Positions 43,594 to 53,239 of a DNA stretch of 64,000 nucleotides are shown here, one piece after another. Within the stretch, counting starts at the first letter, position 1; each line of letters begins with the position of its first letter. The notes under the pieces are model-generated. The model ran no database searches. It had not been told where the DNA came from and was given only the letters and a program-made list of their open reading frames with translations. The position numbers and the translations under genes were made by a program. Source of the stretch: Paludibacter jiangxiensis (GTDB lineage: Bacteria > Bacteroidota > Bacteroidia > Bacteroidales > Paludibacteraceae); assembly GCF_001618385.1 (NCBI RefSeq), contig NZ_BDCR01000001.1, forward strand, positions 496,001 to 560,000. Direction: 5' to 3'.

Positions 43594-43743
43594 GTCTACA
43601 AACAAAATTACACTAGCACGTTTACATTATATTAGTATATATATTCACTTTTTAATGCGTTTCAACTGCTTAAAACAGCCCTATAATTAGGATTTTTATC
43701 CTCCTTTTAATTTATTATAATTTATTTTTACACTATTAAAGTG

Positions 43744-43775
43744 CAAATATAGTACATTATGACTTACTTTGCAAA
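43744..43775 (-). promoter_or_regulatory. Promoter candidate (distal) for the second murK-like gene
   Basis: On the minus strand TTTG (43775-43772), 20 nt, then TATATTTG (43751-43744), a very good match. It implies a long leader of about 320 nt. The whole divergent gap (43419-43858) holds only these regulatory candidates; no clear plus-strand promoter for the dehydrogenase was found. Confidence 0.5.
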
Positions 43776-43858
43776 AGTAAAATATTCATGTTTATAGCAC
43801 CTGATAATTGTGTTATAATTCAGACCACACCTGATAACTTCTTCTCTTTATTTTGCTT

Positions 43859-46693
43859 ATGAACACTTCAAATAACATCAGAGCTTTTCAGCAAGCAATG
43901 CCCACAACGATAACAAAACAACGTTTGTTTACTGATATCACACGGCGTTTAGCCTGGGGTACCGACGCCGGATTTTATCGTAAAATTCCTCAGCTCGTTT
44001 TACACCCGGCCAACGAAGAAGAAATCAGCACTCTTTTAAAAAATGCGAACGACACAGCTACTCCGGTTACGTTTCGGGCTGCCGGGACTAGTCTTTCCGG
44101 GCAGGCCATAAGCGACTCTGTTCTGATAGTGGTCGGAAAACTCTGGGAGAAATACAGGATTCATGACAATGGAGAGACAATTTCATTGCAACCCGGTATT
44201 GTCGGAAGCCGCGTAAACGAAATATTAAAACCTTTCGACAGAATATTTTCACCTGACCCCGCCTCTCTTAACTCTGCCATGGTGGGAGGCATCATTATCA
44301 ATAATGCATCGGGAAAAAGTTGCGGCACTCACGCCAACAGCGATAAAATTCTCCTTTCTGCCCGCATTATTTTTGCAGATGGTACGTTGCTGGACACAGC
44401 CGACGAGCAAAGCAAAACGGCATTTCAGGCTACGCACTCGGAATTTATACAGACGCTTTTAGAATTAAGAGACGAAATACGGGAAAATAAAACACTCTCC
44501 GACAGAATATGCCATAAGTACAGCATCAAAAACGTCACAGGATTAAATATCCTTCCTTTTATAGCTTACGACGATCCGTTTGACATAATCACGCATTTGC
44601 TGGTTGGGTCGGAAGGTACACTTGCCTTTTTAGCAGAAGCCACGGTGAGCACGGAACCCGAAATGCACTTCAAAGCGAGTGCAATGCTCTACCTGAAAGA
44701 TATAAAATATGCCTGCGAGGTTGTCCAAAAGCTGAAGCATACGCCTGTCACCGGAGTTGAACTGCTCGACAGAAAAGCACTGCAGTCGGTGGAAGGCAAA
44801 GAAGGAATGCCCGATTATTTACCACAGCTCGCCCCTGGAGTAACGGCATTATTGATTGAAACAAAAGCGAATACGGAGGAAGAATTGTTGTATCAGATCG
44901 AAGCTATCGAGCTGTGCATTCGGGAATGCGAAACGGTGCTACCCGCCTCGTTTACACAAGATGAAAACGTATACAATGTGTGGTGGGCAATTCGTTCCGG
45001 TATTTTTCCTTCGGTGGGAGGCATGCGCGAACCCGGCACTACTACACTGATCGAAGATGTTGCATTTCACATGGAAGACCTTGCCGAGGCAACATCCGAA
45101 CTCCAGCAACTTCTTGAAAAATACAACTATACAGATAGTGTTATTTATGGACATGCGCTTGAAGGAAATTTCCACTTCATTATAAACCAACGATTTGACT
45201 CGAATGCAGAAGTTGCGCGCTACGAATCGTTAATGAAAGATGTGGTGGAGCTTGTCACCGAAAAATACGACGGCTCCCTAAAAGCAGAGCACGGAACCGG
45301 CCGCAATATGGCTCCTTTCGTTGCAAAAGAATGGGGAGATGAAGCTTTTTACATAATGCAAAAGGTCAAGAAGCTTTTCGATCCGAATAACATTCTCAAC
45401 CCGGGTGTAATTTTCAATGACAATCCGGATTGTTTCATATCAGACTTTAAGCCGTTGCCCCTTACCAATCCGCATGTCGACAAATGTATTGAATGCGGTT
45501 TTTGTGAAGTGAACTGTCTTACATCTGGATTCACGTTATCATCGAGACAACGGATTGTAATCCAACGCGAAATAACGAGACTCAAACAAAACAACGAGAG
45601 TCCAGAAGTCCTTCACGAACTTGAAAAAGGATACAAATATCTTGGCAATGCAACCTGTGCCGGTGATGGTTTATGTGCCACCTCGTGTCCAATGGGCATC
45701 AACACAGGCCACCTGACACACGATGTTCGTCACGCTTCTCTGCCAACGGGCAGTTTTGGATGGAATATCGGCAATTTTGCCGCAAACCATTTTGCAGGCA
45801 TAAAAACAGGATTGCGCTCCGTGCTGACTCTTGCCAACTTCGCCCACACAGTGATAGGTAGTAAAAACATGACTTATCTCTGCAACGAAGCTAACAAAAT
45901 GGGACTGCCACTTTGGACAACAGCTATGCCAAAGGCGCATAAAATTCATCTAAACAGCCTCAATATTAAACCTTCTCAGCAAAAAGTAGTCTATTTTCCA
46001 AGTTGCATCAACCAGTCGATGGGTGTCCACAAAGACAGTCCCGAGCAAACACCTCTGTCGGATAAAATGACAGGCCTTTTCCAAAAAGCCGGCTACGAAG
46101 TAATTTTCCCCGAAGAAATGGAAAAGATGTGCTGCGGTACCATATGGGAAAGCAAAGGAATGTATGACATTGCCGACCGAAAGACAGAAGAACTGGAGGC
46201 TGCGCTCTGGAAAGCAAGCGAGCAGGGCAAATATCCGGTAGTTTGTGATCAAAGTCCGTGTCTTTACCGGATGAAGGAAAAAATTACCAAAATAAAGCTT
46301 TTCGAACCGGTTGAGTTTATCGAAACCTATCTTGTCGACAAACTGGAGTTTCATCCTATCAATGAACCGATTGCGATACACACCACCTGTTCCATGACAA
46401 AAATGGGGTTAAAAAACACCTTAGTCCGTCTGGCAAATCGTTGTTCGTCGAATGTTTTACTCCCCTCCGAAGTTGGATGCTGCGGCTTCGCTGGCGACAA
46501 AGGCTTTACCACACCGGAGGTGAACAGGTATGCACTCCGCAAGCTGCATCCTCAAATTGAGGCAAACGGAATTAAAAAAGGTTATTCCAACAGTCGGACC
46601 TGCGAAATCGGACTGACGACTAACAGCGGAATTCCATATATGTCAATTGTTTATCTTGTGGATCAATGCACAACAGCTAAAGAAATTCATTGA
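43859..46693 (+). CDS. FAD- and Fe-S-dependent D-lactate dehydrogenase
   Basis: The ATG at 43859 gives 944 residues; a TTG two codons upstream is a less likely start. The N-terminal half is a GlcD-type FAD flavoprotein: PVTFRAAGTSLSGQ, MVGGIIINNASGKSCG, LLVGSEGTLAFLAEATV and YGHALEGNFHFII, ending with KAEHGTGRN. The C-terminal half is a GlcF-like Fe-S part with CIECGFCEVNC and CAGDGLCATSCPMG clusters, then two CCG domains (CCGTIWESKG, CCGFAGDKG). This single-chain layout is known for Bacteroidetes/proteobacterial D-lactate dehydrogenases of the Dld-II/GlcDF type. It would oxidise D-lactate to pyruvate, feeding electrons to quinone. The D-lactate probably comes from MurQ. A D-2-hydroxyglutarate-type substrate is an alternative. 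Confidence 0.85.
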   Translation: MNTSNNIRAFQQAMPTTITKQRLFTDITRRLAWGTDAGFYRKIPQLVLHPANEEEISTLLKNANDTATPVTFRAAGTSLSGQAISDSVLIVVGKLWEKYRIHDNGETISLQPGIVGSRVNEILKPFDRIFSPDPASLNSAMVGGIIINNASGKSCGTHANSDKILLSARIIFADGTLLDTADEQSKTAFQATHSEFIQTLLELRDEIRENKTLSDRICHKYSIKNVTGLNILPFIAYDDPFDIITHLLVGSEGTLAFLAEATVSTEPEMHFKASAMLYLKDIKYACEVVQKLKHTPVTGVELLDRKALQSVEGKEGMPDYLPQLAPGVTALLIETKANTEEELLYQIEAIELCIRECETVLPASFTQDENVYNVWWAIRSGIFPSVGGMREPGTTTLIEDVAFHMEDLAEATSELQQLLEKYNYTDSVIYGHALEGNFHFIINQRFDSNAEVARYESLMKDVVELVTEKYDGSLKAEHGTGRNMAPFVAKEWGDEAFYIMQKVKKLFDPNNILNPGVIFNDNPDCFISDFKPLPLTNPHVDKCIECGFCEVNCLTSGFTLSSRQRIVIQREITRLKQNNESPEVLHELEKGYKYLGNATCAGDGLCATSCPMGINTGHLTHDVRHASLPTGSFGWNIGNFAANHFAGIKTGLRSVLTLANFAHTVIGSKNMTYLCNEANKMGLPLWTTAMPKAHKIHLNSLNIKPSQQKVVYFPSCINQSMGVHKDSPEQTPLSDKMTGLFQKAGYEVIFPEEMEKMCCGTIWESKGMYDIADRKTEELEAALWKASEQGKYPVVCDQSPCLYRMKEKITKIKLFEPVEFIETYLVDKLEFHPINEPIAIHTTCSMTKMGLKNTLVRLANRCSSNVLLPSEVGCCGFAGDKGFTTPEVNRYALRKLHPQIEANGIKKGYSNSRTCEIGLTTNSGIPYMSIVYLVDQCTTAKEIH

Positions 46694-46732
46694 TTTCGCC
46701 CATCTACACTAACCAAATCTGTTTCAATGAGA

Positions 46733-46770
46733 ATATCCTCTTTTTTAATCAAAAGAGGATATTTTTTTTT
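46733..46770 (+). terminator. Terminator of the D-lactate dehydrogenase gene
   Basis: ATATCCTCTTTT (46733-46744) pairs with AAAAGAGGATAT (46751-46762), a perfect 12-bp stem with a 6-nt loop and eight T after it. Confidence 0.9.
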
Positions 46771-46914
46771 ACTTCCTCCAATTCTTATAAACAAATAATC
46801 AGAGTTCCCCCGATTCATCACAAAATTCACAAATACTACAAGCTTGTTTACAGAATGATTCTTAACATTCAAAAAATAGAGGCAAAATGAGCTTATGGTT
46901 TCTCAACTATTCTC

Positions 46915-46922
46915 TATTTTTG
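46915..46922 (+). promoter_or_regulatory. -7 box upstream of the MFS gene
   Basis: TATTTTTG fits TAnnTTTG and lies 22 nt before the ATG at 46945, giving a short leader. The -33 region is weak. Confidence 0.55.
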
Positions 46923-46944
46923 TGGCATTAAACTTTATAATCTA

Positions 46945-48183
46945 ATGCAAAAGAAGAATATATATCCATGGGTTGTAGTCGGCTTATTGTGGTTTGTTGC
47001 ACTGCTCAACTACATCGACCGGCAAATGCTTTCCACCATGAAGCAATCGATGATGATCGACATTGTCGAACTGGAAACAGCTGCAAATTTCGGTCGCCTG
47101 ATGGCAGTTTTCCTTTGGATTTATGCTATCATGAGTCCGCTTTCGGGGCTTATTGCAGATCGTCTGAACCGCAAATGGCTGATCGTGGGAAGTCTATTCA
47201 TCTGGTCGGGCGTGACAATGCTAATGGGTTTTGCGCAAACATTCGATCAAATATACATACTGCGTGCCATAATGGGTGTAAGCGAAGCTTTCTATATTCC
47301 CGCAGGACTGGCACTCATAGCTGATTACCATCAGGGGAAAACCCGATCGATTGCCGTCGGCATCCACATGACAGGCATTTATCTCGGACAAGCTTTCGGC
47401 GGATTCGGAGCCACCATTGCCAGCAGCTTTTCGTGGCAAACCACTTTCCATATTTTCGGATTAATCGGTGTTTGTTACAGCATCATCCTGATTCTGTTTT
47501 TGAAAGAACACAAAGCATACACAATTATCCCTGAATCACGTTCACTGGGAAAAGAATTCCGCAATATGTTCAAAGGAGCAGGAACTCTTCTGGGAAGCCT
47601 CTCCTTCTGGGTAATCCTCTTTTATTTTTCGGCACCAAGCCTTCCGGGCTGGGCAACAAAAAACTGGCTCCCCACCCTTTTTGCCAACAATCTACACATG
47701 AACATGGAAATGGCAGGTCCAATGGCGACTATCACCATTGCTCTTTCTGCTCTGGTGGGTGTACTTATCGGAGGCGTTATGTCCGACCGTTGGGTACAAC
47801 GCAACCTACGGGGAAGAATTTACACGGGAGCTATCGGTCTGGCACTTACCATTCCAGCCGTGTTGCTACTCGGATTCGGAGATTCTTTCATCACTATCTG
47901 GGGCGGAGCTCTCTGCTTTGGTTTTGGATTCGGAATGTTCGATGTGAACAATATGCCCATTCTATGCCAGTTTGCATCATCGCGCCATCGGGCAACCGGC
48001 TACGGATTGATGAACATGGCCGGAATCTCTGCCGGCGCACTTATCACCACCTTTTTGGGGCAATCTGCAGATTCAGGGCATCTTAGTCGCGACATTGCCT
48101 TTCTTGCAATCTTTGTTGCCGCGGCCTTAATCCTCCAGTTACTGCTTCTACACCCGAAGACAATTAACAAAACCGAAGATTAA
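46945..48183 (+). CDS. MFS transporter (anion:cation symporter-like)
   Basis: A 412-residue inner-membrane protein with 12 predicted helices. WFVALLNYIDRQMLSTM, SPLSGLIADRLNRKWLIVGSL (the loop 2-3 motif) and IYILRAIMGVSEAFYIPAGLALIADYH are typical of the ACS/hexuronate group of MFS. It likely imports an organic acid or sugar acid. A terminator and its own promoter separate it from the D-lactate dehydrogenase, so a role in lactate, MurNAc or GlcNAc traffic is possible but not shown. GFGFGMFDVNNMPILCQF, near helix 10, carries the polar residues often found in the substrate path. Confidence 0.8.
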   Translation: MQKKNIYPWVVVGLLWFVALLNYIDRQMLSTMKQSMMIDIVELETAANFGRLMAVFLWIYAIMSPLSGLIADRLNRKWLIVGSLFIWSGVTMLMGFAQTFDQIYILRAIMGVSEAFYIPAGLALIADYHQGKTRSIAVGIHMTGIYLGQAFGGFGATIASSFSWQTTFHIFGLIGVCYSIILILFLKEHKAYTIIPESRSLGKEFRNMFKGAGTLLGSLSFWVILFYFSAPSLPGWATKNWLPTLFANNLHMNMEMAGPMATITIALSALVGVLIGGVMSDRWVQRNLRGRIYTGAIGLALTIPAVLLLGFGDSFITIWGGALCFGFGFGMFDVNNMPILCQFASSRHRATGYGLMNMAGISAGALITTFLGQSADSGHLSRDIAFLAIFVAAALILQLLLLHPKTINKTED

Positions 48184-48352
48184 TCTGACTTTGAGAATTG
48201 TTTTGACCATACAGGTGACGAAAACTCCCTGACATACCGGCAAATTCTGCTCCGAAATACGGATTAAACAAAAGCTATGTTTTTATCAATCAATATCTTA
48301 TTGTTTTTTTATTACATAGATCGCATCCTGTTTAATTTCTATGAAAATAAGC

Positions 48353-48360
48353 TAACTTTG
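48353..48360 (+). promoter_or_regulatory. -7 box upstream of the GH18-deacetylase-glycosyltransferase gene
   Basis: TAACTTTG matches TAnnTTTG and lies 23 nt before the ATG at 48384. The -33 element is weak (TTTAAT around 48331). Confidence 0.6.
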
Positions 48361-48383
48361 CAGCTGTTTTTAATCGACTATTT

Positions 48384-51300
48384 ATGGGTGAAAAGCCAAT
48401 TTTTTACACGGAATCTCAGTCCCGATGGAAGAGTTTTCGTTGGGGTATAAGAATCGTTCTTATTTTCTTAGTCATTGGTATTGTTGCGGTTACTATATCA
48501 TTATTGCGCAAACAGGCATTACAGCTTCCCCCGCTGAAAGAGCAAACAGGCATGTTCCGTAAAGTAACAGATAATGTTATTGCCAAGAACGACCAGAAGG
48601 AATACAAACGGCTTGAACGAATTATCAGTGAAGCCCGTAAAACACGCAAGCACGAGTTTTATGTAGAAAAAAAGGCCATCCCCGGCATTATAAAGAACTA
48701 TTATCCTGTCAAAGCCGGTTTTTATGTAAACTGGGATCCTCAGTCAGAGTTCTCTCTCAAGCATAATATCAATAAACTGAACATGATTTTGCCTGAATGG
48801 CTGTTTATCACAGACTCTTCGGACGAAATTTATGACGATGTGGATTCTACAGCCATGAACTTCATGCGTAAAAACCATGTTGCCATTGTGCCAATTCTGT
48901 CGAACTTTTTCAATAAAAAATGGAACGGAGCCAACGTTCATAAAATCTTGGCTTCTCCGACTCGCCGCGCGGCCGTCATCAATAACATCTACAGGATTCT
49001 CAAAAAATATCAGTTTGCCGGCATTAATATCGACTTCGAAGATCTGGTTGAGAAGACTGATGCAAACCTGATTGCATTTCAGCGCGAACTGTACAAGAAG
49101 CTTCATGCAGAAGGCTTTCTTGTTTCGCAGGATATTTCACCTTTCAACGAAGATTATAACGTAAAAGAGCTGGGAGAAGCAAACGATCTTCTCTTTTTAA
49201 TGGCCTACGACCAGCATTCTCCGTCAAAAGCTGCCGGTCCTATTGCCGCACAGTACTGGATTGAAGCCGCGATGGACGACATGTTCAAAAAGGTGAATCC
49301 TCAGAAGGTGGTATTGTGTATTGCAGGTTACGGATATAACTGGGCGGAAGGTCACGAAGCACGAAACAGTACTTATCAGGAGTCGATGGCTGATGCACTG
49401 GGTAACAATGCTCCGGTTCACTTCGACAACCAGACATACAATCTCGATTTTTCGTATTATGACGGAGAAGGCAAGCTGCACCGGGTATATTTTACCGATG
49501 CCGTTTCCAATTACAACGCCATACGAACAGCCTACGATAACGGAATGGCAGGTTATGCCCTCTGGCGACTTGGATCTGAAGATGCCAGACTTTGGAGCTT
49601 CTTCTCCAGAGACTTATCACTGCAAGGCTTGAAAAAGAAACCATTCGACTACCACTCTCTTGAATATATAAAATCGTCTTTCAGTGTCGACTATATTGGA
49701 TCAGGAGAAATTCTGAACATCGTATCGTCCCCCCGTCCCGGGAAGATTAAGCTGGAAATCAACAAAGCAGAACAGGCCATCTCGGAAGAAAATTATCTGG
49801 AGATGCCGTCCAGTTATGTAATCAACCAGACAGGTAAAAAAGAGAAAATGATCGCGTTCACCTTCGATGACGGTCCTGATGAAGATTACACTCCTCAGAT
49901 CCTTGACATTCTGAGCAAATACCATGTTCCGGCCGCATTCTTTGTTACCGGTATCAATGCAGAGCAGAATCTACCCATCATGCAACGCATCTATCGCGAA
50001 GGCCACGAGATTGGGAACCACACGTTCCTGCATCCGAACATTGCCATTATTTCGCCGTCGCGATTTCGTGCAGAATTAAGAGCGACCGGATACATCATTG
50101 AGGGAATTACCGGCCACGCCACCATGCTGTTCCGTCCTCCTTATGACACGGATATTACCCCGACCAATCAATCGGCCATAGAACCGTTGGCTCTTGCCCG
50201 TTCTGAAGGCTATCTAACAATCGGATCAAATATCGACCCACTCGACTGGGAAATAGGTGCGCGCCCCGATTCGATTCTGGCCCGTGTGATGCGTCAAAAT
50301 GAGAGAAGCATTCTGGAAGATTCACCTCACAATATCATACTTCTGCACGATGCCGGCGGAGATCGTTCTGCTACAGTAGCAGCATTGCCCCACATCATTG
50401 AATATTACAAATCACAGGGTTATAAATTTGTAAGTATTGCCGATTTATTGGACAGAAAACGAGATGACTTGATGCCTCATCAAACCGGTGACTTCAATCA
50501 ATACCTGCAAACGGCTGACGCTACTGTAGTAACAGCCAGCTACGTCGTAAACCGCATCTTGTCTGTTATTTTCTTTGTTGCATTGCTGTTGTCTGTTGGC
50601 AAGATTTTAACCGTTGCAATCCTGGCTTGCGTACATAGAAAAAGAACAAAGAACCAACCAATTGCAGAGTCGACCGAATTGCCTCGCATGAGTGTGATTG
50701 TTCCTGCATATAACGAGGAGGTAACGGCTACCAAAACAGTAGAAAATCTTTTAAAAAGCACCTATCCTAATCTCGAAATAATCTTTGTTGACGACGGTTC
50801 GAAGGACGACACCTACAAAAATGTGATGGCGGCTTATGGCAATCATCCGAAAGTAAGTGTAAATACCAAACCGAACGGAGGAAAAGCTTCTGCACTGAAT
50901 TATGGTATCCAGATCGCTACCGGAGAAATTCTGGTTTGTATCGATGCCGACACATTGCTTAAATCAGATGCTATCAGTAAGATGGCTCCTTATTTCTCCG
51001 ATCCGAAAGTTGCTGCCGTTGCCGGGAATGTAAAAGTGGGCAACAGGGTTAACCTGCTTACGAACTGGCAAAGTATCGAATACATCACCAGTCAGAACTT
51101 TGACCGCCGTGCATTCGATATTCTGAATGCCATCATGGTTATTCCGGGAGCCATCGGCGCTTTCCGCCGTGATGCAATTATTGAGGTGGGCGGATTTGAC
51201 ACCGACACGTTGGCCGAAGATTGCGACCTTACAATGCGTTTACTTCGCAATGGCTATGTTATTCATTGTTGCAACGAAGCGCTGGCATTTACCGAAGCAC

Positions 51301-51761
51301 CCGAAACAATGAACATGCTACTGCGTCAACGTTTGCGCTGGTCATTTGGCATTATGCAGTCGTTCTGGAAACATCGTAAAATGATGTTTAAGAAAGAGCA
51401 CAAGAACATGAGCTGGATACTCCTGCCCCATCAGATGATCTTCCAGTTGTTCCTGCCGCTGATGTCGCCTGTAGTTGATATTATCTTCCTGGTATCCATC
51501 TTTATGCCCAAGGCGTCACTACTGATAATATTCTATTTCGCTTATTTCGTTCTTGATCTTATCATCTCCCTGATGGCATTTAAGTTCGATGGAGAAAAGT
51601 TCAGGTTCAAATATATATTCTACCTGTTTATACAGAGAATTCTTTACCGCCAGCTACTCTGGTACGTTTTAATGAAATCGTACCTGCGGGCCATAAAAGG
51701 CGAATTAGCTGCTTGGGGAATCCTGAAAAGAACCGGCAATACCAACGAGCCGAAAGAATAA
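48384..51761 (+). CDS. GH18 - polysaccharide deacetylase - GT2 synthase fusion
   Basis: An 1125-residue protein. A membrane anchor (~22-42) leads to a GH18 domain (~105-420) with FAGINIDFE (D217, E219; Asn in place of one Asp, as in YaaH-type enzymes). A NodB deacetylase domain (~490-680) carries the full motifs TFDDGPDEDY and EIGNHTFLHPN. A second membrane segment (~710-735) precedes a processive GT2 domain (~755-1010) with VDDGSKDDT, CIDADT, AEDCDLT and RQRLRW, and several C-terminal membrane helices. The set matches synthase, deacetylase and hydrolase functions that are separate in poly-GlcNAc systems such as PgaB/PgaC. It probably makes and modifies an exported GlcNAc-type glycan. It is monocistronic and ends at a strong terminator. 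Confidence 0.88.
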   Translation: MGEKPIFYTESQSRWKSFRWGIRIVLIFLVIGIVAVTISLLRKQALQLPPLKEQTGMFRKVTDNVIAKNDQKEYKRLERIISEARKTRKHEFYVEKKAIPGIIKNYYPVKAGFYVNWDPQSEFSLKHNINKLNMILPEWLFITDSSDEIYDDVDSTAMNFMRKNHVAIVPILSNFFNKKWNGANVHKILASPTRRAAVINNIYRILKKYQFAGINIDFEDLVEKTDANLIAFQRELYKKLHAEGFLVSQDISPFNEDYNVKELGEANDLLFLMAYDQHSPSKAAGPIAAQYWIEAAMDDMFKKVNPQKVVLCIAGYGYNWAEGHEARNSTYQESMADALGNNAPVHFDNQTYNLDFSYYDGEGKLHRVYFTDAVSNYNAIRTAYDNGMAGYALWRLGSEDARLWSFFSRDLSLQGLKKKPFDYHSLEYIKSSFSVDYIGSGEILNIVSSPRPGKIKLEINKAEQAISEENYLEMPSSYVINQTGKKEKMIAFTFDDGPDEDYTPQILDILSKYHVPAAFFVTGINAEQNLPIMQRIYREGHEIGNHTFLHPNIAIISPSRFRAELRATGYIIEGITGHATMLFRPPYDTDITPTNQSAIEPLALARSEGYLTIGSNIDPLDWEIGARPDSILARVMRQNERSILEDSPHNIILLHDAGGDRSATVAALPHIIEYYKSQGYKFVSIADLLDRKRDDLMPHQTGDFNQYLQTADATVVTASYVVNRILSVIFFVALLLSVGKILTVAILACVHRKRTKNQPIAESTELPRMSVIVPAYNEEVTATKTVENLLKSTYPNLEIIFVDDGSKDDTYKNVMAAYGNHPKVSVNTKPNGGKASALNYGIQIATGEILVCIDADTLLKSDAISKMAPYFSDPKVAAVAGNVKVGNRVNLLTNWQSIEYITSQNFDRRAFDILNAIMVIPGAIGAFRRDAIIEVGGFDTDTLAEDCDLTMRLLRNGYVIHCCNEALAFTEAPETMNMLLRQRLRWSFGIMQSFWKHRKMMFKKEHKNMSWILLPHQMIFQLFLPLMSPVVDIIFLVSIFMPKASLLIIFYFAYFVLDLIISLMAFKFDGEKFRFKYIFYLFIQRILYRQLLWYVLMKSYLRAIKGELAAWGILKRTGNTNEPKE

Positions 51762-51802
51762 AAAAAACGGGTAAGTTTCTATTGAGACTTACCCGTTTTT
51801 TT
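51762..51802. terminator. Bidirectional terminator between the synthase fusion and folB
   Basis: ACGGGTAAGT (51767-51776) pairs with ACTTACCCGT (51787-51796), flanked by A-run and T-run (51761-51767 and 51796-51802). It serves both converging genes; the folB stop lies at its edge. Confidence 0.9.
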
Positions 51803-52166
51803 ATCGTTCCTGCAATAAAATCACTGAGGCCTTTGCAACCTGTCCTCCCAGTGGAGGATTAAGCTTTGATAGTTTGATTTCGACCGAAGAGAGCTGGCGA
51901 CCGAATTCATCAAATAAAGCATCAATAATACGCTTTGCAACGTGTTCGAGCAACTTTGAAGGGACAGCCATCTCCTTTTTGACTATTTCATAAGCGATCC
52001 CATAATTAAGCGTGTCAATGAGGTTATCACTTTCAGCTGCACTTGCCAGCGACACCTTCATCTTCAGATCGACCGTAAAATAATTACCGGTCTGCCGCTC
52101 TTCCTCAAATACCCCATGATGCGCAAAAAAACGCATTTCTTCCAGCAGAATATAGCTTGTTTTCAT
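51801..52166 (-). CDS. folB: Dihydroneopterin aldolase
   Basis: The ATG at 52166 (MKTSYILLEEMRFFAHHGVFEEE) gives 121 residues, the usual FolB size; the longer frame to 52280 runs into the acyltransferase gene. FFAHHGVFEEERQTGNYFTVD has the conserved substrate-site Glu, and DTLNYGIAYEIVKKEM plus LLEHVAKRIIDALF are family helices with the catalytic region. It makes the pterin precursor of folate in the cytoplasm. It starts 14 nt after the acyltransferase gene, so they form an operon, though no functional link is apparent. Confidence 0.92.
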   Translation of the reverse strand: MKTSYILLEEMRFFAHHGVFEEERQTGNYFTVDLKMKVSLASAAESDNLIDTLNYGIAYEIVKKEMAVPSKLLEHVAKRIIDALFDEFGRQLSSVEIKLSKLNPPLGGQVAKASVILLQER

Positions 52167-52180
52167 ATTGTGTTGATTTT

Positions 52181-53239
52181 TTATCCCGAAATATATTTCC
52201 CGTAAGGCAACTTTCGCAGCACAAAGATAATTAATAGTGAGACCATCAGGGTAAGAAGCGTAAGTACCGGCAGTGTCCATGCAGGATGTCCCATCGTCCA
52301 GAAAATATCATATTGAAAAAATATCCCGATAACCATGATATGCGACAGGTAAACGCCATAGCTGTAATTACTGATTAAGCGTTGAATCCATAGCAAAACA
52401 GGATTTTTAATCGTTGTATCTTTCACAAGCAGAAACAGGGCTATAACCTGCAACATGGTATTGAACGTGACATTTCCATACATGTCAAGGTCGAGATGAT
52501 GCGATTGTCTGCTGAAATACCAGGTGGAAACGGAAGCTATTACAACAGAAACAACCAACAATACAGCTGCAACTACACGCTGGCTCTTGTTGTTAATGCT
52601 GAATTTAGTGAGATAATAACCCAACACCAAATAGCCGGAATATTGCAAATACCCGAGCAGCCTTGCCGGATAATGGTCAGTCCAACCATAAAAATTAACA
52701 GGCAATTTACGGGAAGAGAAGCTAAGTAACGCCCAGCCAATAATCAACCATAAAACCCCTTTGTCTTTCAGGCTACGCACTCCCCTGCTGATAAACGGAA
52801 ACAGTAAATAGAAGAAAAGAATCATGTAAACATACCAGAAATGCTTGGAAATTCCTTCATTTCCAAGCAGCTTTACCGCCCACAAAAACACCGATGAAAA
52901 GGTATCGGGTTGTTTAGAAGACGGCAGCACCATCCATCTGTAAATCCAGTAGGCCACCATCCAAAAGAGAAACGGCAAAAGAACTCTTGTAAAACGTTTT
53001 TTGTAGAATGTCCGGAGGTCGTATTCCTTCCCCAGCATGGTTGCTCCGCTTAACATCAGAAAAAGAGGGACAGCGAAACGCACCGCGCTATCAAAGATAT
53101 TCCCAACCCACCAGTTGCCCATATTTGCAGCATAACTCATCTTCACCACCGGTGTGGATTCATGAATTATTATAACTCCTATGGTAGCTAAAACTCTTAA
53201 CGAATCGAGCCATTGAATATTTTGTGGTTTTGATTGCAT
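52181..53239 (-). CDS. Acyltransferase family 3 membrane protein
   Basis: From ATG 53239 (MQSKPQNIQWLDSLRVLATIGVIIIHESTPV) it has 352 residues and about 10 membrane helices. The N-terminal WLDSLRVLATIGVIIIH with its His, and RFAVPLFLMLSGATMLGKEYD, are landmarks of acyltransferase_3 proteins such as OafA/WecH. These transfer acetyl or succinyl groups to surface sugars. The target is unknown. The frame opens further upstream to 53296, but the extra residues do not resemble the family and precede a good promoter. The gene leads a two-gene unit with folB. Confidence 0.85.
   Translation of the reverse strand: MQSKPQNIQWLDSLRVLATIGVIIIHESTPVVKMSYAANMGNWWVGNIFDSAVRFAVPLFLMLSGATMLGKEYDLRTFYKKRFTRVLLPFLFWMVAYWIYRWMVLPSSKQPDTFSSVFLWAVKLLGNEGISKHFWYVYMILFFYLLFPFISRGVRSLKDKGVLWLIIGWALLSFSSRKLPVNFYGWTDHYPARLLGYLQYSGYLVLGYYLTKFSINNKSQRVVAAVLLVVSVVIASVSTWYFSRQSHHLDLDMYGNVTFNTMLQVIALFLLVKDTTIKNPVLLWIQRLISNYSYGVYLSHIMVIGIFFQYDIFWTMGHPAWTLPVLTLLTLMVSLLIIFVLRKLPYGKYISG

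Noticed and set aside
43853-43861. TTG start for the D-lactate dehydrogenase
   Set aside because: An ATG two codons later gives a normal N-terminus, and TTG starts are rarer.
2179-46693. Reading the locus as a chitin or cellulose utilisation locus (because of GH18, GH20, GH9)
   Set aside because: NamZ, MurQ, MurK-like kinases, amidase_3, NlpC/P60 and dipeptide epimerase have no use in chitin or cellulose breakdown, whereas all of them fit peptidoglycan.
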